NCBI GenBank assembly: GCA_016756855.1
Contig: JAESPD010000007.1
Span: 39,157 to 103,156 of the forward strand
Reading direction: 5' to 3'
From: a gamma proteobacterium endosymbiont of Lamellibrachia anaximandri
GTDB taxonomy: Bacteria > Pseudomonadota > Gammaproteobacteria > Chromatiales > Chromatiaceae
DNA: 64,000 bases
The notes under the pieces are model-generated. The model was given only the letters and a program-made list of their open reading frames with translations. It had not been told where the DNA came from and made no database searches. Of this stretch, positions 26,511 through 36,175 are shown one piece after another (the stretch's first letter is position 1; each line of letters begins with the position of its first letter). The translations under genes were made by a program, and so were the position numbers.

Positions 26511-27971
26511 TCAGATCAGCACCACGTCATAGTACTCCTGGCTATAGAGCGACTCCGCCTGCAGGCGGATGGGACGTTTGATGAACTGTTCGAGTTCGGC
26601 CAGATTGGTGGCCTCCTCATCCAGCAAACGGTCGATCACCTCCTGTGAGGCGAGGACCAGCAGCGATTCGACATCGAACTGACGGGCTTCGCGCAAAATC
26701 TCCCGAAAAATCTCGTAGCAGATGGTCTCGGCAGTCTTCAATGACCCCCGGCCACCACAACAGGGACAGGTTTCACAGAGTATATGCTCCAGGGACTCAC
26801 GTATTCTTTTGCGGGTCATCTCCACCAGCCCCAGAGAAGAGACTTCGGATATATGGGTGCGCGCATGATCCTTGGCCAGGCACTTCTCCAGCGCACGCAA
26901 CACTTGGCGACGATGCTCCACAACGCTCATGTCGATAAAATCGATAATGATGATACCGCCCAGATTCCGCAGTTTCAGATGACGGCAGATCGCCTGTGCG
27001 GCCTCCAGGTTGGTTTTGAAGATGGTCTCTTCCAGGTTGCGATGCCCGACAAAGGCCCCGGTATTCACGTCGATGGTGGTCATCGCCTCGGTCTGATCGA
27101 TCACCAGGTGGCCGCCGGACTTGAGTTGAACCTTACGCTCGAGGGATTTCTGAATCTCATCCTCCACGCCGTAGAGATCAAAAATCGGACGCTCACCGGG
27201 ATAGTATTCGATGCATTTCTTGATCTCAGGAATATAACGCTGGGCAAACTCGATAGCGCGCTGGTGGGTGGAGCGGGAGTCGACCCGCACCTTCTCCACA
27301 TCCGGTCCCACCAGATCTCTCAAGGCACGCAGCGCCAACGGCAGATCTTCGTGTACCAGTTCAATCCTGCCATTGTCCCTGCTGCGCTCCAGGATCGATT
27401 CCCACAGGCGCGCCAGAAAATGCATATCGGTTTTCATCGGTTCATTCGGCACCCCTTCCGCTGCGGTCCTGGCAATATAACCGCCACCGATTTCAGACTG
27501 CTCCAGAAAGCTGCCCAGCAGATCACGCAGGCGCTGACGCTCATCCTCATCCTCGATCTTCTGCGAGATACCCACATTTCCAAGCCCCGGCATGAAAACG
27601 AGATATCGTGAGGGAATGGATATATTGGTTGTCAGACGCGCGCCCTTGGTCCCCAACGGATCCTTGAACACCTGCACGGTAATCATCTGACCCTCGCGCA
27701 GGAGTTCGCTGATATTGTCGCTGCGCTCCTCGCCATTCGGGCTGGGGGCACCAATATCCGAGGCGTGCAGAAAGGCGGCCCGCCCCAGCCCCACGTCCAC
27801 AAAGGCTGCCTGCATGCCGGGCAGCACCCGGCAGACCTTGCCCCGATAGATATTCCCCACCAGACCTCGATTGCCGGTCCGTTCGATGACGATCTCCTGT
27901 ACGACACCGTTTTCAACCACTGCTACCCGGGTCTCGGGCGGGGTGACATTAATCAGGATCTCTTCACTCAT
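26511..27971 (-). CDS. rng: ribonuclease G
   Basis: 486 residues. N-terminal S1 RNA-binding domain (GLVGNIYRGKVCRVLPGMQAAFVDVGLGRAAFLHASD), RNase H-like part, metal-binding DNase I-like region (TEAMTTIDVNTGAFVG, IIIIDFIDM) and the zinc-link cysteines in CETCPCCGGRG. It lacks the long C-terminal scaffold of RNase E, so it is RNase G: a 5'-end-dependent endonuclease that matures 16S rRNA. Preceded by maf on the same strand, 27 bases apart. Confidence 0.96.
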   Translation of the reverse strand: MSEEILINVTPPETRVAVVENGVVQEIVIERTGNRGLVGNIYRGKVCRVLPGMQAAFVDVGLGRAAFLHASDIGAPSPNGEERSDNISELLREGQMITVQVFKDPLGTKGARLTTNISIPSRYLVFMPGLGNVGISQKIEDEDERQRLRDLLGSFLEQSEIGGGYIARTAAEGVPNEPMKTDMHFLARLWESILERSRDNGRIELVHEDLPLALRALRDLVGPDVEKVRVDSRSTHQRAIEFAQRYIPEIKKCIEYYPGERPIFDLYGVEDEIQKSLERKVQLKSGGHLVIDQTEAMTTIDVNTGAFVGHRNLEETIFKTNLEAAQAICRHLKLRNLGGIIIIDFIDMSVVEHRRQVLRALEKCLAKDHARTHISEVSSLGLVEMTRKRIRESLEHILCETCPCCGGRGSLKTAETICYEIFREILREARQFDVESLLVLASQEVIDRLLDEEATNLAELEQFIKRPIRLQAESLYSQEYYDVVLI

Positions 27972-27998
27972 GGATTCATTTTTTCTCTGTCATTTTTA

Positions 27999-28586
27999 TC
28001 ATGGCGCCAACAACTCGATACCGGCACCCCGCAACAAATCCGCCGTCTCATATAAGGGTAGTCCCATCACCCCGGAATAGCTGCCGTGCAGTTCGCAAAC
28101 AAACATGGCGCCCAATCCCTGAATACCGTAACCACCCGCCTTATCCCGAGGCTCACCACTGGCCCAATAGGCTGCTGCCTCCTGCGGCGCTATCTGCCGA
28201 AAACCAACTTTGCTCCGGCTTACTCTGGCATCTGTACGATACCCGGCCAGTGCCACGCCGGTATAGACATGATGGGTGCGCCCGGAGAGCAGCGCCATCA
28301 TCTCCAATGAATCCTGCCGATCCCGTGGTTTACCCAAAATCCGCTCATCCACGACCACCGCAGTATCTGCGGCGAGCACCAGCAGCCGGGAAGGCTCTCC
28401 ATATTGGTCGCGGCCAGCTTGCGCCTTCTCAACCGCCAGACGCAATACATACGCCTCAGGACTCTCCTGATCGCGGGGTGTTTCATCCACTTCGATATCC
28501 ACTACTGAATAAGAGACCCCAATCTGCGCCAGCAGTTCAGCGCGCCTGGGTGAACGGGAGGCGAGGAGGATAACCGGCCCAGTCAC
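27999..28586 (-). CDS. maf: Maf-family nucleoside triphosphate pyrophosphatase (YhdE type)
   Basis: 195 residues from a GTG at 28586, giving a start on VTGPVILLASRSPRRAELL; a longer open frame runs back into rlmH but the family begins here, with GAGAAA upstream. Motifs: ASRSPRR, LAADTAVVVD, KAGGYGIQGLG. The position before rng fits the dTTP/UTP pyrophosphatase YhdE rather than YceF. It hydrolyses non-canonical or excess nucleotides. It starts five bases after the rlmH stop. Confidence 0.93.
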   Translation of the reverse strand: MTGPVILLASRSPRRAELLAQIGVSYSVVDIEVDETPRDQESPEAYVLRLAVEKAQAGRDQYGEPSRLLVLAADTAVVVDERILGKPRDRQDSLEMMALLSGRTHHVYTGVALAGYRTDARVSRSKVGFRQIAPQEAAAYWASGEPRDKAGGYGIQGLGAMFVCELHGSYSGVMGLPLYETADLLRGAGIELLAP

Positions 28587-28590
28587 TTTC

Positions 28591-29061
28591 TCAGGCCCGA
28601 TGATAGGGATGGTTGCGCAGCAGGCTCCAGGCCCGGTAGATCTGCTCCGCCACAACCACCCGCACCAGCGGATGCGGCAGGGTCAGGGGTGAGAGCGACC
28701 AGCGGCCGTCTGCTCGTGTCAGACAGTCGGGCGCCAGCCCCTCGGGACCGCCCACCATCAGCGCCAGATCCCGGCCGTCGCCCATCCAGGTGCCCAGTTT
28801 CTTTGACAACTGCTCCGTACTCCAGCCACTGCCACGCACATCGAGCGCAATCACCTGACAGCCCTTCGGAATCGCCTTCATCATCCGCGCACCCTCATCA
28901 CGCAGGGTGCGCTTTATGTCCGCATTTTTCCCGCGATGACCCGGAATTATCTCCACCAGTTTCAGCCCACACTCCGCCGGCATGCGCCGGGCATACTCCT
29001 CGTACCCTTCGACCACCCAGCGCGGCATACGGTTTCCGACAGAGATGAGATGGATATTCAT
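28591..29061 (-). CDS. rlmH: 23S rRNA (pseudouridine1915-N3)-methyltransferase
   Basis: 156 residues, standard length. SPOUT-class methyltransferase with the knot motif VGGPEGL and the C-terminal HPLVRVVVAEQIYRAWSLLRNHPYHRA, which recognises the 70S ribosome. First gene of the rlmH-maf-rng-yhdP run on the minus strand. Confidence 0.97.
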   Translation of the reverse strand: MNIHLISVGNRMPRWVVEGYEEYARRMPAECGLKLVEIIPGHRGKNADIKRTLRDEGARMMKAIPKGCQVIALDVRGSGWSTEQLSKKLGTWMGDGRDLALMVGGPEGLAPDCLTRADGRWSLSPLTLPHPLVRVVVAEQIYRAWSLLRNHPYHRA

Positions 29062-29170
29062 TGGCGGAACATTCTACGTGATTGCAGTGGGGGATGAAGT
29101 AATAAGCGGGAAATATCAGTCTTTTTTCCGATGCATGTTTCCACAACAATCATGGTGCGCAGGGCACAGC

Positions 29171-29207
29171 AAAAAAAACGGCCTGCAATCTTCCGACTGC
29201 AGGCCGT
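29171..29207 (-). terminator. rho-independent terminator of ugd
   Basis: Stem AAACGGCCTGCA / TGCAGGCCGTTT (29176-29207) with a minus-strand T run (29178-29171), 26 bases beyond the ugd stop codon. Confidence 0.9.
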
Positions 29208-29232
29208 TTTCAGCCAGATCAGAGCCAAAAAG

Positions 29233-30573
29233 TCAGTCAGCCGGATGCGCCGGCGGACGACCTATAGCCAGATAACTCAATCCCGCCTGAGTGACGGTCT
29301 CCGGCTCGAACAGGTTGCGGCCGTCGAAGATCACGGGACTCTTCAACATCGATTGGACAGTGTCGAAATCGGGACTGCGAAACTGGGTCCACTCCGTCAT
29401 GATCACCAGGGCATCGGCGCCTTCGAGGGCACCCATGGCGTCCTCAGCATAGACAAGGTCGTCGCGCTCGCCGTAGATGCGCTGCGACTCTTCGACTGCC
29501 ACCGGATCGAATGCCTGCACTTTCGCACCGGCATCCCACAGCAGTTCCATCATCACCCGGCTGGAAGCCGCGCGCATGTCGTCGGTATTGGGCTTGAACG
29601 CCAACCCCCAAACCGCAAAGGTCTTGCCCTTGAGGTTCCCGTCGAAGTAGCTGTTGACCTTGTCGAACACCACCCGCTTCTGAGCATCGTTGGTCGCCTC
29701 CACCGCATTGAGGATGCGCGGTGTGTAACCGACGCTGAGCGCAGTCTTTTCCAGCGCCTGAACATCCTTGGGGAAGCATGAGCCGCCATAACCGCAGCCG
29801 GGGTAGATGAACTGATAACCGATGCGCGGATCGGAACCTATACCCACCCGCACATGCTCGATATCCGCACCCAGGGCGTCGGCGATATTGGAAAGTTCGT
29901 TCATAAAACTGATCTTGGTGGCCAAGAGCGAATTTGCCGCGTACTTGGTCAACTCCGCGGAGCGGATATCCATCACCATCACCCGCTCGTGGTTGCGGTT
30001 GAAGGGCGCATAGAGCGCACGCAGCAGTTCACCGGTGCGGGGATTGTCGGTACCCACCACGATGCGGTCAGGGCGCATGAAATCATCGATCGCAGCGCCC
30101 TCTTTGAGAAATTCCGGATTGGAGACCACATCGAACTCGACCTCCACGCCCCGTTCGCCCTGCACCTCGCGCACGGCGGCGGCCACCTTGTCGCCGGTCC
30201 CCACAGGCACCGTCGACTTGTCGATGATCACCCTGTACTCGGTCATGTGCTCGGCGATGCTGCGCGCCACGGCGGTGACGTACTGCAGATCGGCGGAACC
30301 GTCCTCGTCCGGCGGCGTACCGACGGCGATGAACTGGAACAGACCGTGTTCGACGCCCACTTTCGGATCCAGTGTAAATGTGAGGCGCCCCGCCTCCCGG
30401 TTGCGCTGCACCATGGCTTCGAGTCCAGGCTCATAGATCGGGATGCCGCCGCTGTTGAGCAGATCGATCTTGGCGGGATCCACATCCACGCACACGACAT
30501 CGTTGCCCACCTCAGCCAAACAGGCTCCGGTCACCAAACCGACATATCCACTCCCAAAGATCGTGACTTTCAT
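29233..30573 (-). CDS. ugd: UDP-glucose 6-dehydrogenase
   Basis: 446 residues. N-terminal NAD-binding fold [23 protein letters not shown]; catalytic cysteine in [19 protein letters not shown]-terminal UDP-binding domain ([18 protein letters not shown]). It oxidises UDP-glucose to UDP-glucuronate in two NAD-dependent steps for capsule, exopolysaccharide or lipid A sugar. It stands alone, with a strong terminator, and no polysaccharide cluster is adjacent. Confidence 0.97.
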   Translation of the reverse strand: MKVTIFGSGYVGLVTGACLAEVGNDVVCVDVDPAKIDLLNSGGIPIYEPGLEAMVQRNREAGRLTFTLDPKVGVEHGLFQFIAVGTPPDEDGSADLQYVTAVARSIAEHMTEYRVIIDKSTVPVGTGDKVAAAVREVQGERGVEVEFDVVSNPEFLKEGAAIDDFMRPDRIVVGTDNPRTGELLRALYAPFNRNHERVMVMDIRSAELTKYAANSLLATKISFMNELSNIADALGADIEHVRVGIGSDPRIGYQFIYPGCGYGGSCFPKDVQALEKTALSVGYTPRILNAVEATNDAQKRVVFDKVNSYFDGNLKGKTFAVWGLAFKPNTDDMRAASSRVMMELLWDAGAKVQAFDPVAVEESQRIYGERDDLVYAEDAMGALEGADALVIMTEWTQFRSPDFDTVQSMLKSPVIFDGRNLFEPETVTQAGLSYLAIGRPPAHPAD

Positions 30574-30840
30574 CTACCTTAAGACTCCATTTATCCATTT
30601 GTTCGGCACCAGCAACCCCGCAGGGAGCCATGCCTGTAATTGTGCTTACCGCCAGATATCGGTCGGCATGCTACCAAACTTGAACCAAATGTTGCACCGA
30701 CCAACACCAAATTCCCATATTTTCACTGAATATTGTTAGTTTATTCACTCTCGAACCGCTGCCAAAAGTCTCAAAAAAGCATTTTCTGCAAGACAAACTT
30801 GAATTTAACCCCTTGATATAACAAAATTTCGCACTGGCCC

Positions 30841-30846
30841 TATAAT
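30841..30846 (+). promoter_or_regulatory. candidate -10 box for hemA
   Basis: A perfect TATAAT 20 bases before the hemA ATG. A TTGATA at 30813-30818 is 22 bases away, longer than optimal, so the -35 is uncertain. No clear ribosome-binding site is seen before the ATG; the leader would be short. Confidence 0.4.
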
Positions 30847-30866
30847 CAAGACCTGCTCACAATTCA

Positions 30867-32135
30867 ATGACAATACTCGCTCTGGGACTCAACCATAAGA
30901 CCGCTCCGGTGGAGATCCGGGAGCGGCTCACCTTCGGACCGGACATCATCGTCGGCGCCCTGCGCAATCTGAGCGAGCATCCTGCGGTGGACGAAGCGGT
31001 AATCCTTTCGACCTGTAACCGCACCGAACTCTACTGCACCATAGACGATGATGCTGAAGCCTCAGTAGCAGACTGGGTCAGCGATTTTCACGGCCTGGAG
31101 CAGGGACGGGTCAGCCCCTACCTCTACAGCCACCTCGGCGATGCAGCCGTACAACATCTGTTGCGGGTCTCCTGCGGACTCGACTCCCTGGTACTCGGCG
31201 AACCGCAAATCCTGGGACAGGTAAAATCCGCATTCCAGACCGCAAAGGCTTCCGGCACCACTCGCAAACTGCTCTGCCGACTGTTCCAGCACGCATTCTC
31301 CGTCGCCAAGCAGATCCGCACCGACACCGCCATCGGCAACAGCCCGGTCTCTGTGGCCTTCGCAGCCGTCAGTCTGGCAAAACAGATATTCAGCGATCTT
31401 TCGGAGCAGACCGCCCTGCTCATCGGCGCCGGCGAAACCATTGAACTCGCCGCCCGGCATCTCCACCAGAACGGCATCGGCCACATGATCGTCGCCAACC
31501 GAACCGTGGAGAAGGCGCACAATCTGGCGGCCCAGTTCGAAGGTTATGCCATCGCGCTGACAGAACTCAGCGGACATCTGGCTGAGGCGGACATCGTTAT
31601 CTCATCAACCGCCAGCCCCCTGCCGGTGCTGGGCAAAGGCACCGTGGAGAGCGCGCTCAAGGAGCGCAAGCACAGACCCATCTTCATGGTGGACATCGCG
31701 GTACCCCGTGATATCGAACCCGAAGTCTCTGACCTGAGCGACATCTACCTCTACACGGTCGATGACCTGGACGAGGTCATTCAGGAGAACATGCGCTCCC
31801 GCCAGGAAGCTGCAGAGCAGGCTGAAGAGATCATTGAACGCTACGTAGACGAATTTATCGGCTGGCTGCGTTCCCTCGACGCGGTTGAGCTGATCCAGGA
31901 CTACCGTAATCAAGGGGAACTGCTGCGTGACGAAGTCTTGAAGAAGGCACTGCAGCAGCTCAACAAGGGCAAATCACCGGAAGAGGCACTGCAGTTCCTG
32001 GCCAGAACCCTCACCAACAAACTGCTCCACACACCCAGTTCCCAACTGCGCCAGGCTGGTTTCGACGGCCAGACTGAGTTGCTCGAGGCCGCCAACACCC
32101 TGTTTCAGCTGAAGCAGCTCGACAGCACATCATGA
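30867..32135 (+). CDS. hemA: glutamyl-tRNA reductase
   Basis: 422 residues. Reduces glutamyl-tRNA to glutamate-1-semialdehyde, the first committed step of tetrapyrrole (haem) synthesis by the C5 route. The nucleophile Cys50 is in [10 protein letters not shown]; the NADPH domain has [16 protein letters not shown]; the dimerisation domain is helical at the C-terminus. Overlaps prfA by four bases (ATGA). Confidence 0.97.
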   Translation: MTILALGLNHKTAPVEIRERLTFGPDIIVGALRNLSEHPAVDEAVILSTCNRTELYCTIDDDAEASVADWVSDFHGLEQGRVSPYLYSHLGDAAVQHLLRVSCGLDSLVLGEPQILGQVKSAFQTAKASGTTRKLLCRLFQHAFSVAKQIRTDTAIGNSPVSVAFAAVSLAKQIFSDLSEQTALLIGAGETIELAARHLHQNGIGHMIVANRTVEKAHNLAAQFEGYAIALTELSGHLAEADIVISSTASPLPVLGKGTVESALKERKHRPIFMVDIAVPRDIEPEVSDLSDIYLYTVDDLDEVIQENMRSRQEAAEQAEEIIERYVDEFIGWLRSLDAVELIQDYRNQGELLRDEVLKKALQQLNKGKSPEEALQFLARTLTNKLLHTPSSQLRQAGFDGQTELLEAANTLFQLKQLDSTS

Positions 32136-33211
32136 AATCTTCACTGCGCGGCAAGCTGGATCAGATCGCCGAACGCTTCGAAGAGATCACCGCACTACTG
32201 GCCGAACCGGATACCCAAGGCAAACAGAACCTGTTCCGCGATCTGAGTCGGGAGTACGCCCAGCTGGAGCCGGTGGTTGAAACCTATCGCAACTACACTA
32301 CAGCCGAAGACGATATTGAAGTTGCCCGGGAGATGTTGAACGATCCAGAGATGGCGGAACTGGCCCAGGAGGAGCTGACAAGCGCGGAACAGACCCGCAA
32401 TTCACTGGAGCCGGAACTGCAACTGCTGCTGATACCGGCGGATCCGAACGACGACCGCAATATCTTTCTGGAGATCCGCGCCGGTACCGGCGGCGCAGAA
32501 GCGGCACTGTTTGCAGGGGATCTGCACCGCATGTATCTTCGCTACGCCGAGACACAACGCTGGCAGGTGGAGACCATCAGCGAAAGTCCCGGCGAACATG
32601 GTGGCTTCAAGGAGATCATCTGCCGCATCAGCGGCAATGCGGTCTACTCCCGGCTGAAGTTTGAATCCGGCGCACACCGGGTACAGCGGGTGCCTGAAAC
32701 CGAATCCCAGGGGCGAGTCCACACCTCCGCCTGCACCGTGGCCATCCTGCCGGAGGCGGAGGCGGTCGACGACGTGGAGATCAACAACGGCGACCTGCGC
32801 ATCGACACCTACCGCGCCTCTGGCGCCGGGGGCCAGCACGTCAACAAGACCGACTCGGCGGTGCGTCTCACACATCTCCCTACCGGCATAGTGGTGGAGT
32901 GCCAGGATGAACGTTCACAGCACAAAAACAAGGCCCGCGCCATGTCACTGCTGTCGGCGAAACTGCTCTCCCAGGTTCAGGATGCCGCCGCCAGCGAGCA
33001 GGCCAGCGCGCGTAAACTGCAGGTCGGTAGTGGCGACCGCTCCGAGCGCATCCGCACCTACAATTTTCCCCAGAACCGGCTCACCGACCACCGCATCAAC
33101 CTGACCCTCTACAAACTGGACGAGGTGATGACCGGGATACTCGACCAGGTAGTGGATCCGTTACTGCGCGAACATCAAGCCGAGGCGCTGGCGGCGATGG
33201 GTGGTGAATAG
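32132..33211 (+). CDS. prfA: peptide chain release factor 1
   Basis: 359 residues. The stop-codon reading motif PET (188-190) identifies RF1 (UAA/UAG), and the GGQ peptidyl hydrolysis motif is at 233-235 in [16 protein letters not shown]. Part of hemA-prfA-prmC, a conserved gene order in gammaproteobacteria. A repeat element (33215-33302) separates it from prmC. Confidence 0.98.
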   Translation: MKSSLRGKLDQIAERFEEITALLAEPDTQGKQNLFRDLSREYAQLEPVVETYRNYTTAEDDIEVAREMLNDPEMAELAQEELTSAEQTRNSLEPELQLLLIPADPNDDRNIFLEIRAGTGGAEAALFAGDLHRMYLRYAETQRWQVETISESPGEHGGFKEIICRISGNAVYSRLKFESGAHRVQRVPETESQGRVHTSACTVAILPEAEAVDDVEINNGDLRIDTYRASGAGGQHVNKTDSAVRLTHLPTGIVVECQDERSQHKNKARAMSLLSAKLLSQVQDAAASEQASARKLQVGSGDRSERIRTYNFPQNRLTDHRINLTLYKLDEVMTGILDQVVDPLLREHQAEALAAMGGE

Positions 33212-33214
33212 GCT

Positions 33215-33302
33215 GTAGGCCGATTCAAGCACTGCGGAACCGGCGGCGCAGGTTTTCCTTTGGCCCTGGATTGCCCGATCCGCTACGCTTGATCGAGCCT
33301 AC
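33215..33302. repeat. paired REP/BIME-like hairpin element between prfA and prmC
   Basis: GGTTC-type arm (gtaggccgattcaagc..gcggaaccggcg) and CGATC-type arm (ttgcccgatccgctacg... ending gagcctac, 33271-33302), inserted in a conserved operon. It begins four bases after the prfA stop codon. Confidence 0.85.
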
Positions 33303-33319
33303 TCTGTCCAACTACTCTG

Positions 33320-34171
33320 ATGCCGAAAAACATCAAACAAGCCCTGGAAGAGGCAGCGTCCAGCCTCAGCGCACACCCTGATAGCTCCCCCCAACTGGAA
33401 GCCGCAGTACTGCTCTGCCATCTGCTCGAAAAACCCCGCAGTCATCTCTACACCTGGCCTGAAAAAATGCTCGACAGCGCCCAGTATCAGGCCTATCAGG
33501 CACTGCTTCAAAGGCGCAGCAGGGGTGAACCCATCGCCTATATCACCGGACGGCGGGAGTTCTGGTCCCTGGAGCTGGAGGTCACACCGGAGACACTGAT
33601 CCCCCGTCCCGACACAGAACTGCTGGTTGAACTGGCGCTGACTCATTTACCGCAGAAGAGTCATTGCCGCATTGCCGATCTGGGCACCGGCTGCGGCGCT
33701 ATCGCCCTGGCAATCGCCAGCGAACGTCCCGACTGCGCGGTCCACGCCACCGACCGCTCATCCGCAGCCCTTGCCGTTGCCCGCAAAAATGGTGAAAGGC
33801 TGGGGTTCAATAATCTGCACTTCCATCTGGGCAGCTGGTTTGAGGCACTGCCTGCCGACGACCGCTTCAGACTCATCCTGAGCAACCCGCCCTATATTCC
33901 CGAGGAAGATCCGCACCTTACTCAGGGCGATCTCTCCAGCGAACCCAGAGAGGCGTTGGCTGCCGGTTCCGACGGACTGAACGATATCCGCGTGATCGTC
34001 TCTGAAGCCCACTGCCATCTGCAACCCGGCGGCTGGCTGCTGCTGGAGCACGGTTTTGACCAGGCAGATGCCGTGCGGCTACTGTTGCAGGAGGCGGGGC
34101 TGACAGAAATTCAATCACATCGCGATCTGGCCGGACATGAAAGGATCACAGAGGGACGACTGACACAGTAA
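33320..34171 (+). CDS. prmC: release factor glutamine methyltransferase PrmC
   Basis: 283 residues. N-terminal helical domain that grips RF1/RF2 and a C-terminal SAM-binding Rossmann domain with ADLGTGCGAIALAIA and the catalytic LSNPPYIPEED. Methylates the glutamine of the GGQ motif of the release factor encoded upstream. Confidence 0.97.
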   Translation: MPKNIKQALEEAASSLSAHPDSSPQLEAAVLLCHLLEKPRSHLYTWPEKMLDSAQYQAYQALLQRRSRGEPIAYITGRREFWSLELEVTPETLIPRPDTELLVELALTHLPQKSHCRIADLGTGCGAIALAIASERPDCAVHATDRSSAALAVARKNGERLGFNNLHFHLGSWFEALPADDRFRLILSNPPYIPEEDPHLTQGDLSSEPREALAAGSDGLNDIRVIVSEAHCHLQPGGWLLLEHGFDQADAVRLLLQEAGLTEIQSHRDLAGHERITEGRLTQ

Positions 34172-34178
34172 GCAGTTT

Positions 34179-34294
34179 CCATCTGGAAACCCGTATCCAA
34201 CCTAAAGAACACGAAGAGAACCAAGGTAAGAGATTGATTATAAATAAGTTTTCTTCGTGTATTTCGTGGGCTTCGTGGTTGAAACAGTGTTTCC
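34179..34294. repeat. 116-base imperfect palindromic repeat, copy 1
   Basis: Begins ccatctggaaacccg and ends gtgggcttcgtggttgaaacagtgtttcc, with internal complementary arms (cacgaagag... / cttcgtgtatttcgtggg). Its reverse complement matches 55374-55480 along almost the whole length. The ends GGAAAC/GTTTCC are inverted. It lies between prmC and the unknown gene at 34406. Confidence 0.8.
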
Positions 34295-34405
34295 TGATAA
34301 ACGCCAGGCAACATCTGCCTGAAAATCACGAATATAATGCAAAACAGACAATTCCATGGGTTCTGCCACTTGAAAATTTCCCTACATTAGCTAGGATTAT
34401 CGTCT

Positions 34406-34816
34406 ATGGATATTGATGGTCACGAATTCATCAAACATCGGAGTATTCACTTCGTTGAACTTCACCCGGATCCGAATCAGGCTCAGACCGCAGCGCTGCT
34501 GCTTGCTGATGTGGAAGGCGTAATGCGGGTGGGTCCTGTCGACGCGCGTCATCTGCAGGTGACTTATCACATCATGGATATCACCCTGGAGCAGATCGAG
34601 GTGGGCCTGACCAGCATGGGACTGCACATCGACAACCGCCTGCTGTACCGGCTGATGCGCGCCCTGCACTACTACACCGAAGAGAACCAGCGCGCCGTTC
34701 GGGGTTGCACCAAGGGCAATCCCAACTGCACCCGCAACATCTTCGCCAAACGCTATCAGAGCATCGACCACCATTGCCGGGACCACCGCCCCGAGCACTG
34801 GCGCAAATATCTCTAA
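34406..34816 (+). CDS. small protein of unknown function
   Basis: 136 residues, soluble, no signal peptide. The first half (HFVELHPDPNQAQTAALLLADVEGVMRVGPVDARHLQVTYHIMDITLEQIEVGLTSMGLHI) has the strand-helix-strand rhythm of a ferredoxin-like or heavy-metal-associated fold but no metal-binding CxxC. The C-terminal third is rich in H, R and aromatic residues, with two cysteines in RGCTKGNPNC and the ending YQSIDHHCRDHRPEHWRKYL. AGGA lies about nine bases before the ATG. It is 43 bases upstream of the moeB-like gene on the same strand. The family is not recognised by name. Confidence 0.75.
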   Translation: MDIDGHEFIKHRSIHFVELHPDPNQAQTAALLLADVEGVMRVGPVDARHLQVTYHIMDITLEQIEVGLTSMGLHIDNRLLYRLMRALHYYTEENQRAVRGCTKGNPNCTRNIFAKRYQSIDHHCRDHRPEHWRKYL

Positions 34817-34859
34817 TTTATTATGGTTGCCTGTCAGGCCTGACGGGATTCCAACTCCA

Positions 34860-35603
34860 ATGAACGACGAACAACTGCTGCGCTACAGCCGCCAGATCAT
34901 GCTGCCCTCCATCGGCATCGAGGGACAGCAGCGGCTGCTCGATGCCAGTGTGCTGCTCATCGGCCTTGGTGGACTGGGCGCGCCGGTGGCGATGTATCTT
35001 GCAGCCGCAGGGATCGGACGGCTGACGCTTGTCGATTTCGACCAGGTCGACCTGAGCAACCTGCAACGCCAGATCATCCACACCACCGACCGTATCGGCA
35101 CGCCAAAGGTTGAGTCTGCAAAGCAGGCGCTTGTCGCTCTCAATCCCGATATAGACATCGAGTGCATCGCGCATCAGCTTGAAGGGGATGAGCTCTCCGC
35201 TCAAGTTCGGCGGGCAGATCTCGTGGTCGACGCCTGCGACAACTTCGCCACCCGCTTCGCCATCAATGCCGCCTGCCACGAGAACAGCACCCCACTGGTA
35301 TCCGGCGCGGCAATCCGCATGGAGGGACAGGTCAGCGTCTTTCCCGGCAAACCCGGCAGCCCCTGCTACCGCTGCCTCTACCCTGAAAACGGACAGGTGG
35401 AGGATACCTGCACCGCCAACGGCGTACTCGCGCCTGTGGTCGGCATCATCGGCAGCATCCAGGCCACGGAAGCCATCAAGTGCCTCACCGGCGCCGGCTC
35501 GACACTCGACGGGCGGCTGCTGATTCTGGACGCGCTGCATATGCAGTGGCGCAGTCTCAAGCTCAAGGCAGACCCGCACTGCCCGGTTTGCGGCACATGC
35601 TGA
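34860..35603 (+). CDS. moeB: ThiF/MoeB family adenylyltransferase
   Basis: 247 residues from the ATG at 34860. E1-like fold: nucleotide loop IGLGGLGAPVAMYLAAAG, then DFDQVDLSNLQRQI, VVDACDNFATRF and zinc-binding pairs CYRC and CPVC. It activates the C-terminus of a sulfur-carrier protein (MoaD or ThiS) by adenylation for molybdopterin or thiamine synthesis. No C-terminal rhodanese domain. The choice between MoeB and ThiF cannot be settled here; the wording is nearer MoeB. It overlaps the rhombosortase gene by seven bases. Confidence 0.92.
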   Translation: MNDEQLLRYSRQIMLPSIGIEGQQRLLDASVLLIGLGGLGAPVAMYLAAAGIGRLTLVDFDQVDLSNLQRQIIHTTDRIGTPKVESAKQALVALNPDIDIECIAHQLEGDELSAQVRRADLVVDACDNFATRFAINAACHENSTPLVSGAAIRMEGQVSVFPGKPGSPCYRCLYPENGQVEDTCTANGVLAPVVGIIGSIQATEAIKCLTGAGSTLDGRLLILDALHMQWRSLKLKADPHCPVCGTC

Positions 35604-36175
35604 AACAAGGCAGGCTCACCCCGCTCCTGCTTTCCACACTCTGTCTCCTGATCCTGCTGCTGCCCGATAGCTGGCAACAGGTGCTGCGTTACGAAAACAG
35701 CGCCATCGGGAACAGTGAAGTCTGGCGCCTTTTCAGCGCCCACCTCGTACACCTGGGGTGGCCCCATCTGCTACTCAATCTATTGGCCTTCTGGCTCATC
35801 CTGGAACTTTTCTTCCTGGCGAACCGCAGGCTGCCCCTGCGGCTGCTGTTGCTCGCCCTGGGAACCTCACTGGGGCTTCTGCTCTTCAGCCCGCATGTAG
35901 GCTGGTACGTCGGTTTCTCCGGCGTACTGCATGGCCTGCTGGCTCTGGCGCTGCTGGACAGAGCGCTGACCGCTCCCCAGTCTTCCGTGATCATGTTGAC
36001 ACTACTGGCAGGCAAACTCTTTTGGGAACAACTACAGGGACCGCTTCCGGGCAGCGTCTCCCTGACCCAGGGCAGCGTGATCGTCGACGCACACCTTTAC
36101 GGCGCTATCGCCGGGGCAGTAGTATGGGGGCTGGAGAGATCGGCTCTCCAATTTAGAAATGAGGATCCTGAGTGA
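35597..36175 (+). CDS. rrtA: rhombosortase (rhomboid-family protease, GlyGly-CTERM processing)
   Basis: 192 residues from the ATG at 35597, overlapping the moeB stop. Six hydrophobic segments. The catalytic serine is in YVGFSGVLHGLLA (Ser108) and the histidine in VDAHLYGAIAGA (His166), matching the rhombosortase branch of the rhomboid family. Rhombosortases cleave proteins that carry a C-terminal GG-hydrophobic-Arg sorting signal so that they can be released or lipid-anchored at the surface. Such a protein is encoded next door at 36617-38731, which supports the call. The next gene starts inside its stop codon (GTGA). Confidence 0.9.
   Translation: MLKQGRLTPLLLSTLCLLILLLPDSWQQVLRYENSAIGNSEVWRLFSAHLVHLGWPHLLLNLLAFWLILELFFLANRRLPLRLLLLALGTSLGLLLFSPHVGWYVGFSGVLHGLLALALLDRALTAPQSSVIMLTLLAGKLFWEQLQGPLPGSVSLTQGSVIVDAHLYGAIAGAVVWGLERSALQFRNEDPE

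Noticed and set aside
26784..27611. 275-codon plus-strand frame inside rng
   Set aside because: Antisense of the RNase G catalytic region; no start signal or recognisable domain.
34406..34816. Heavy-metal-associated domain protein
   Set aside because: The fold rhythm is suggestive but the metal-binding CxxC is missing, so the call was kept as unknown.
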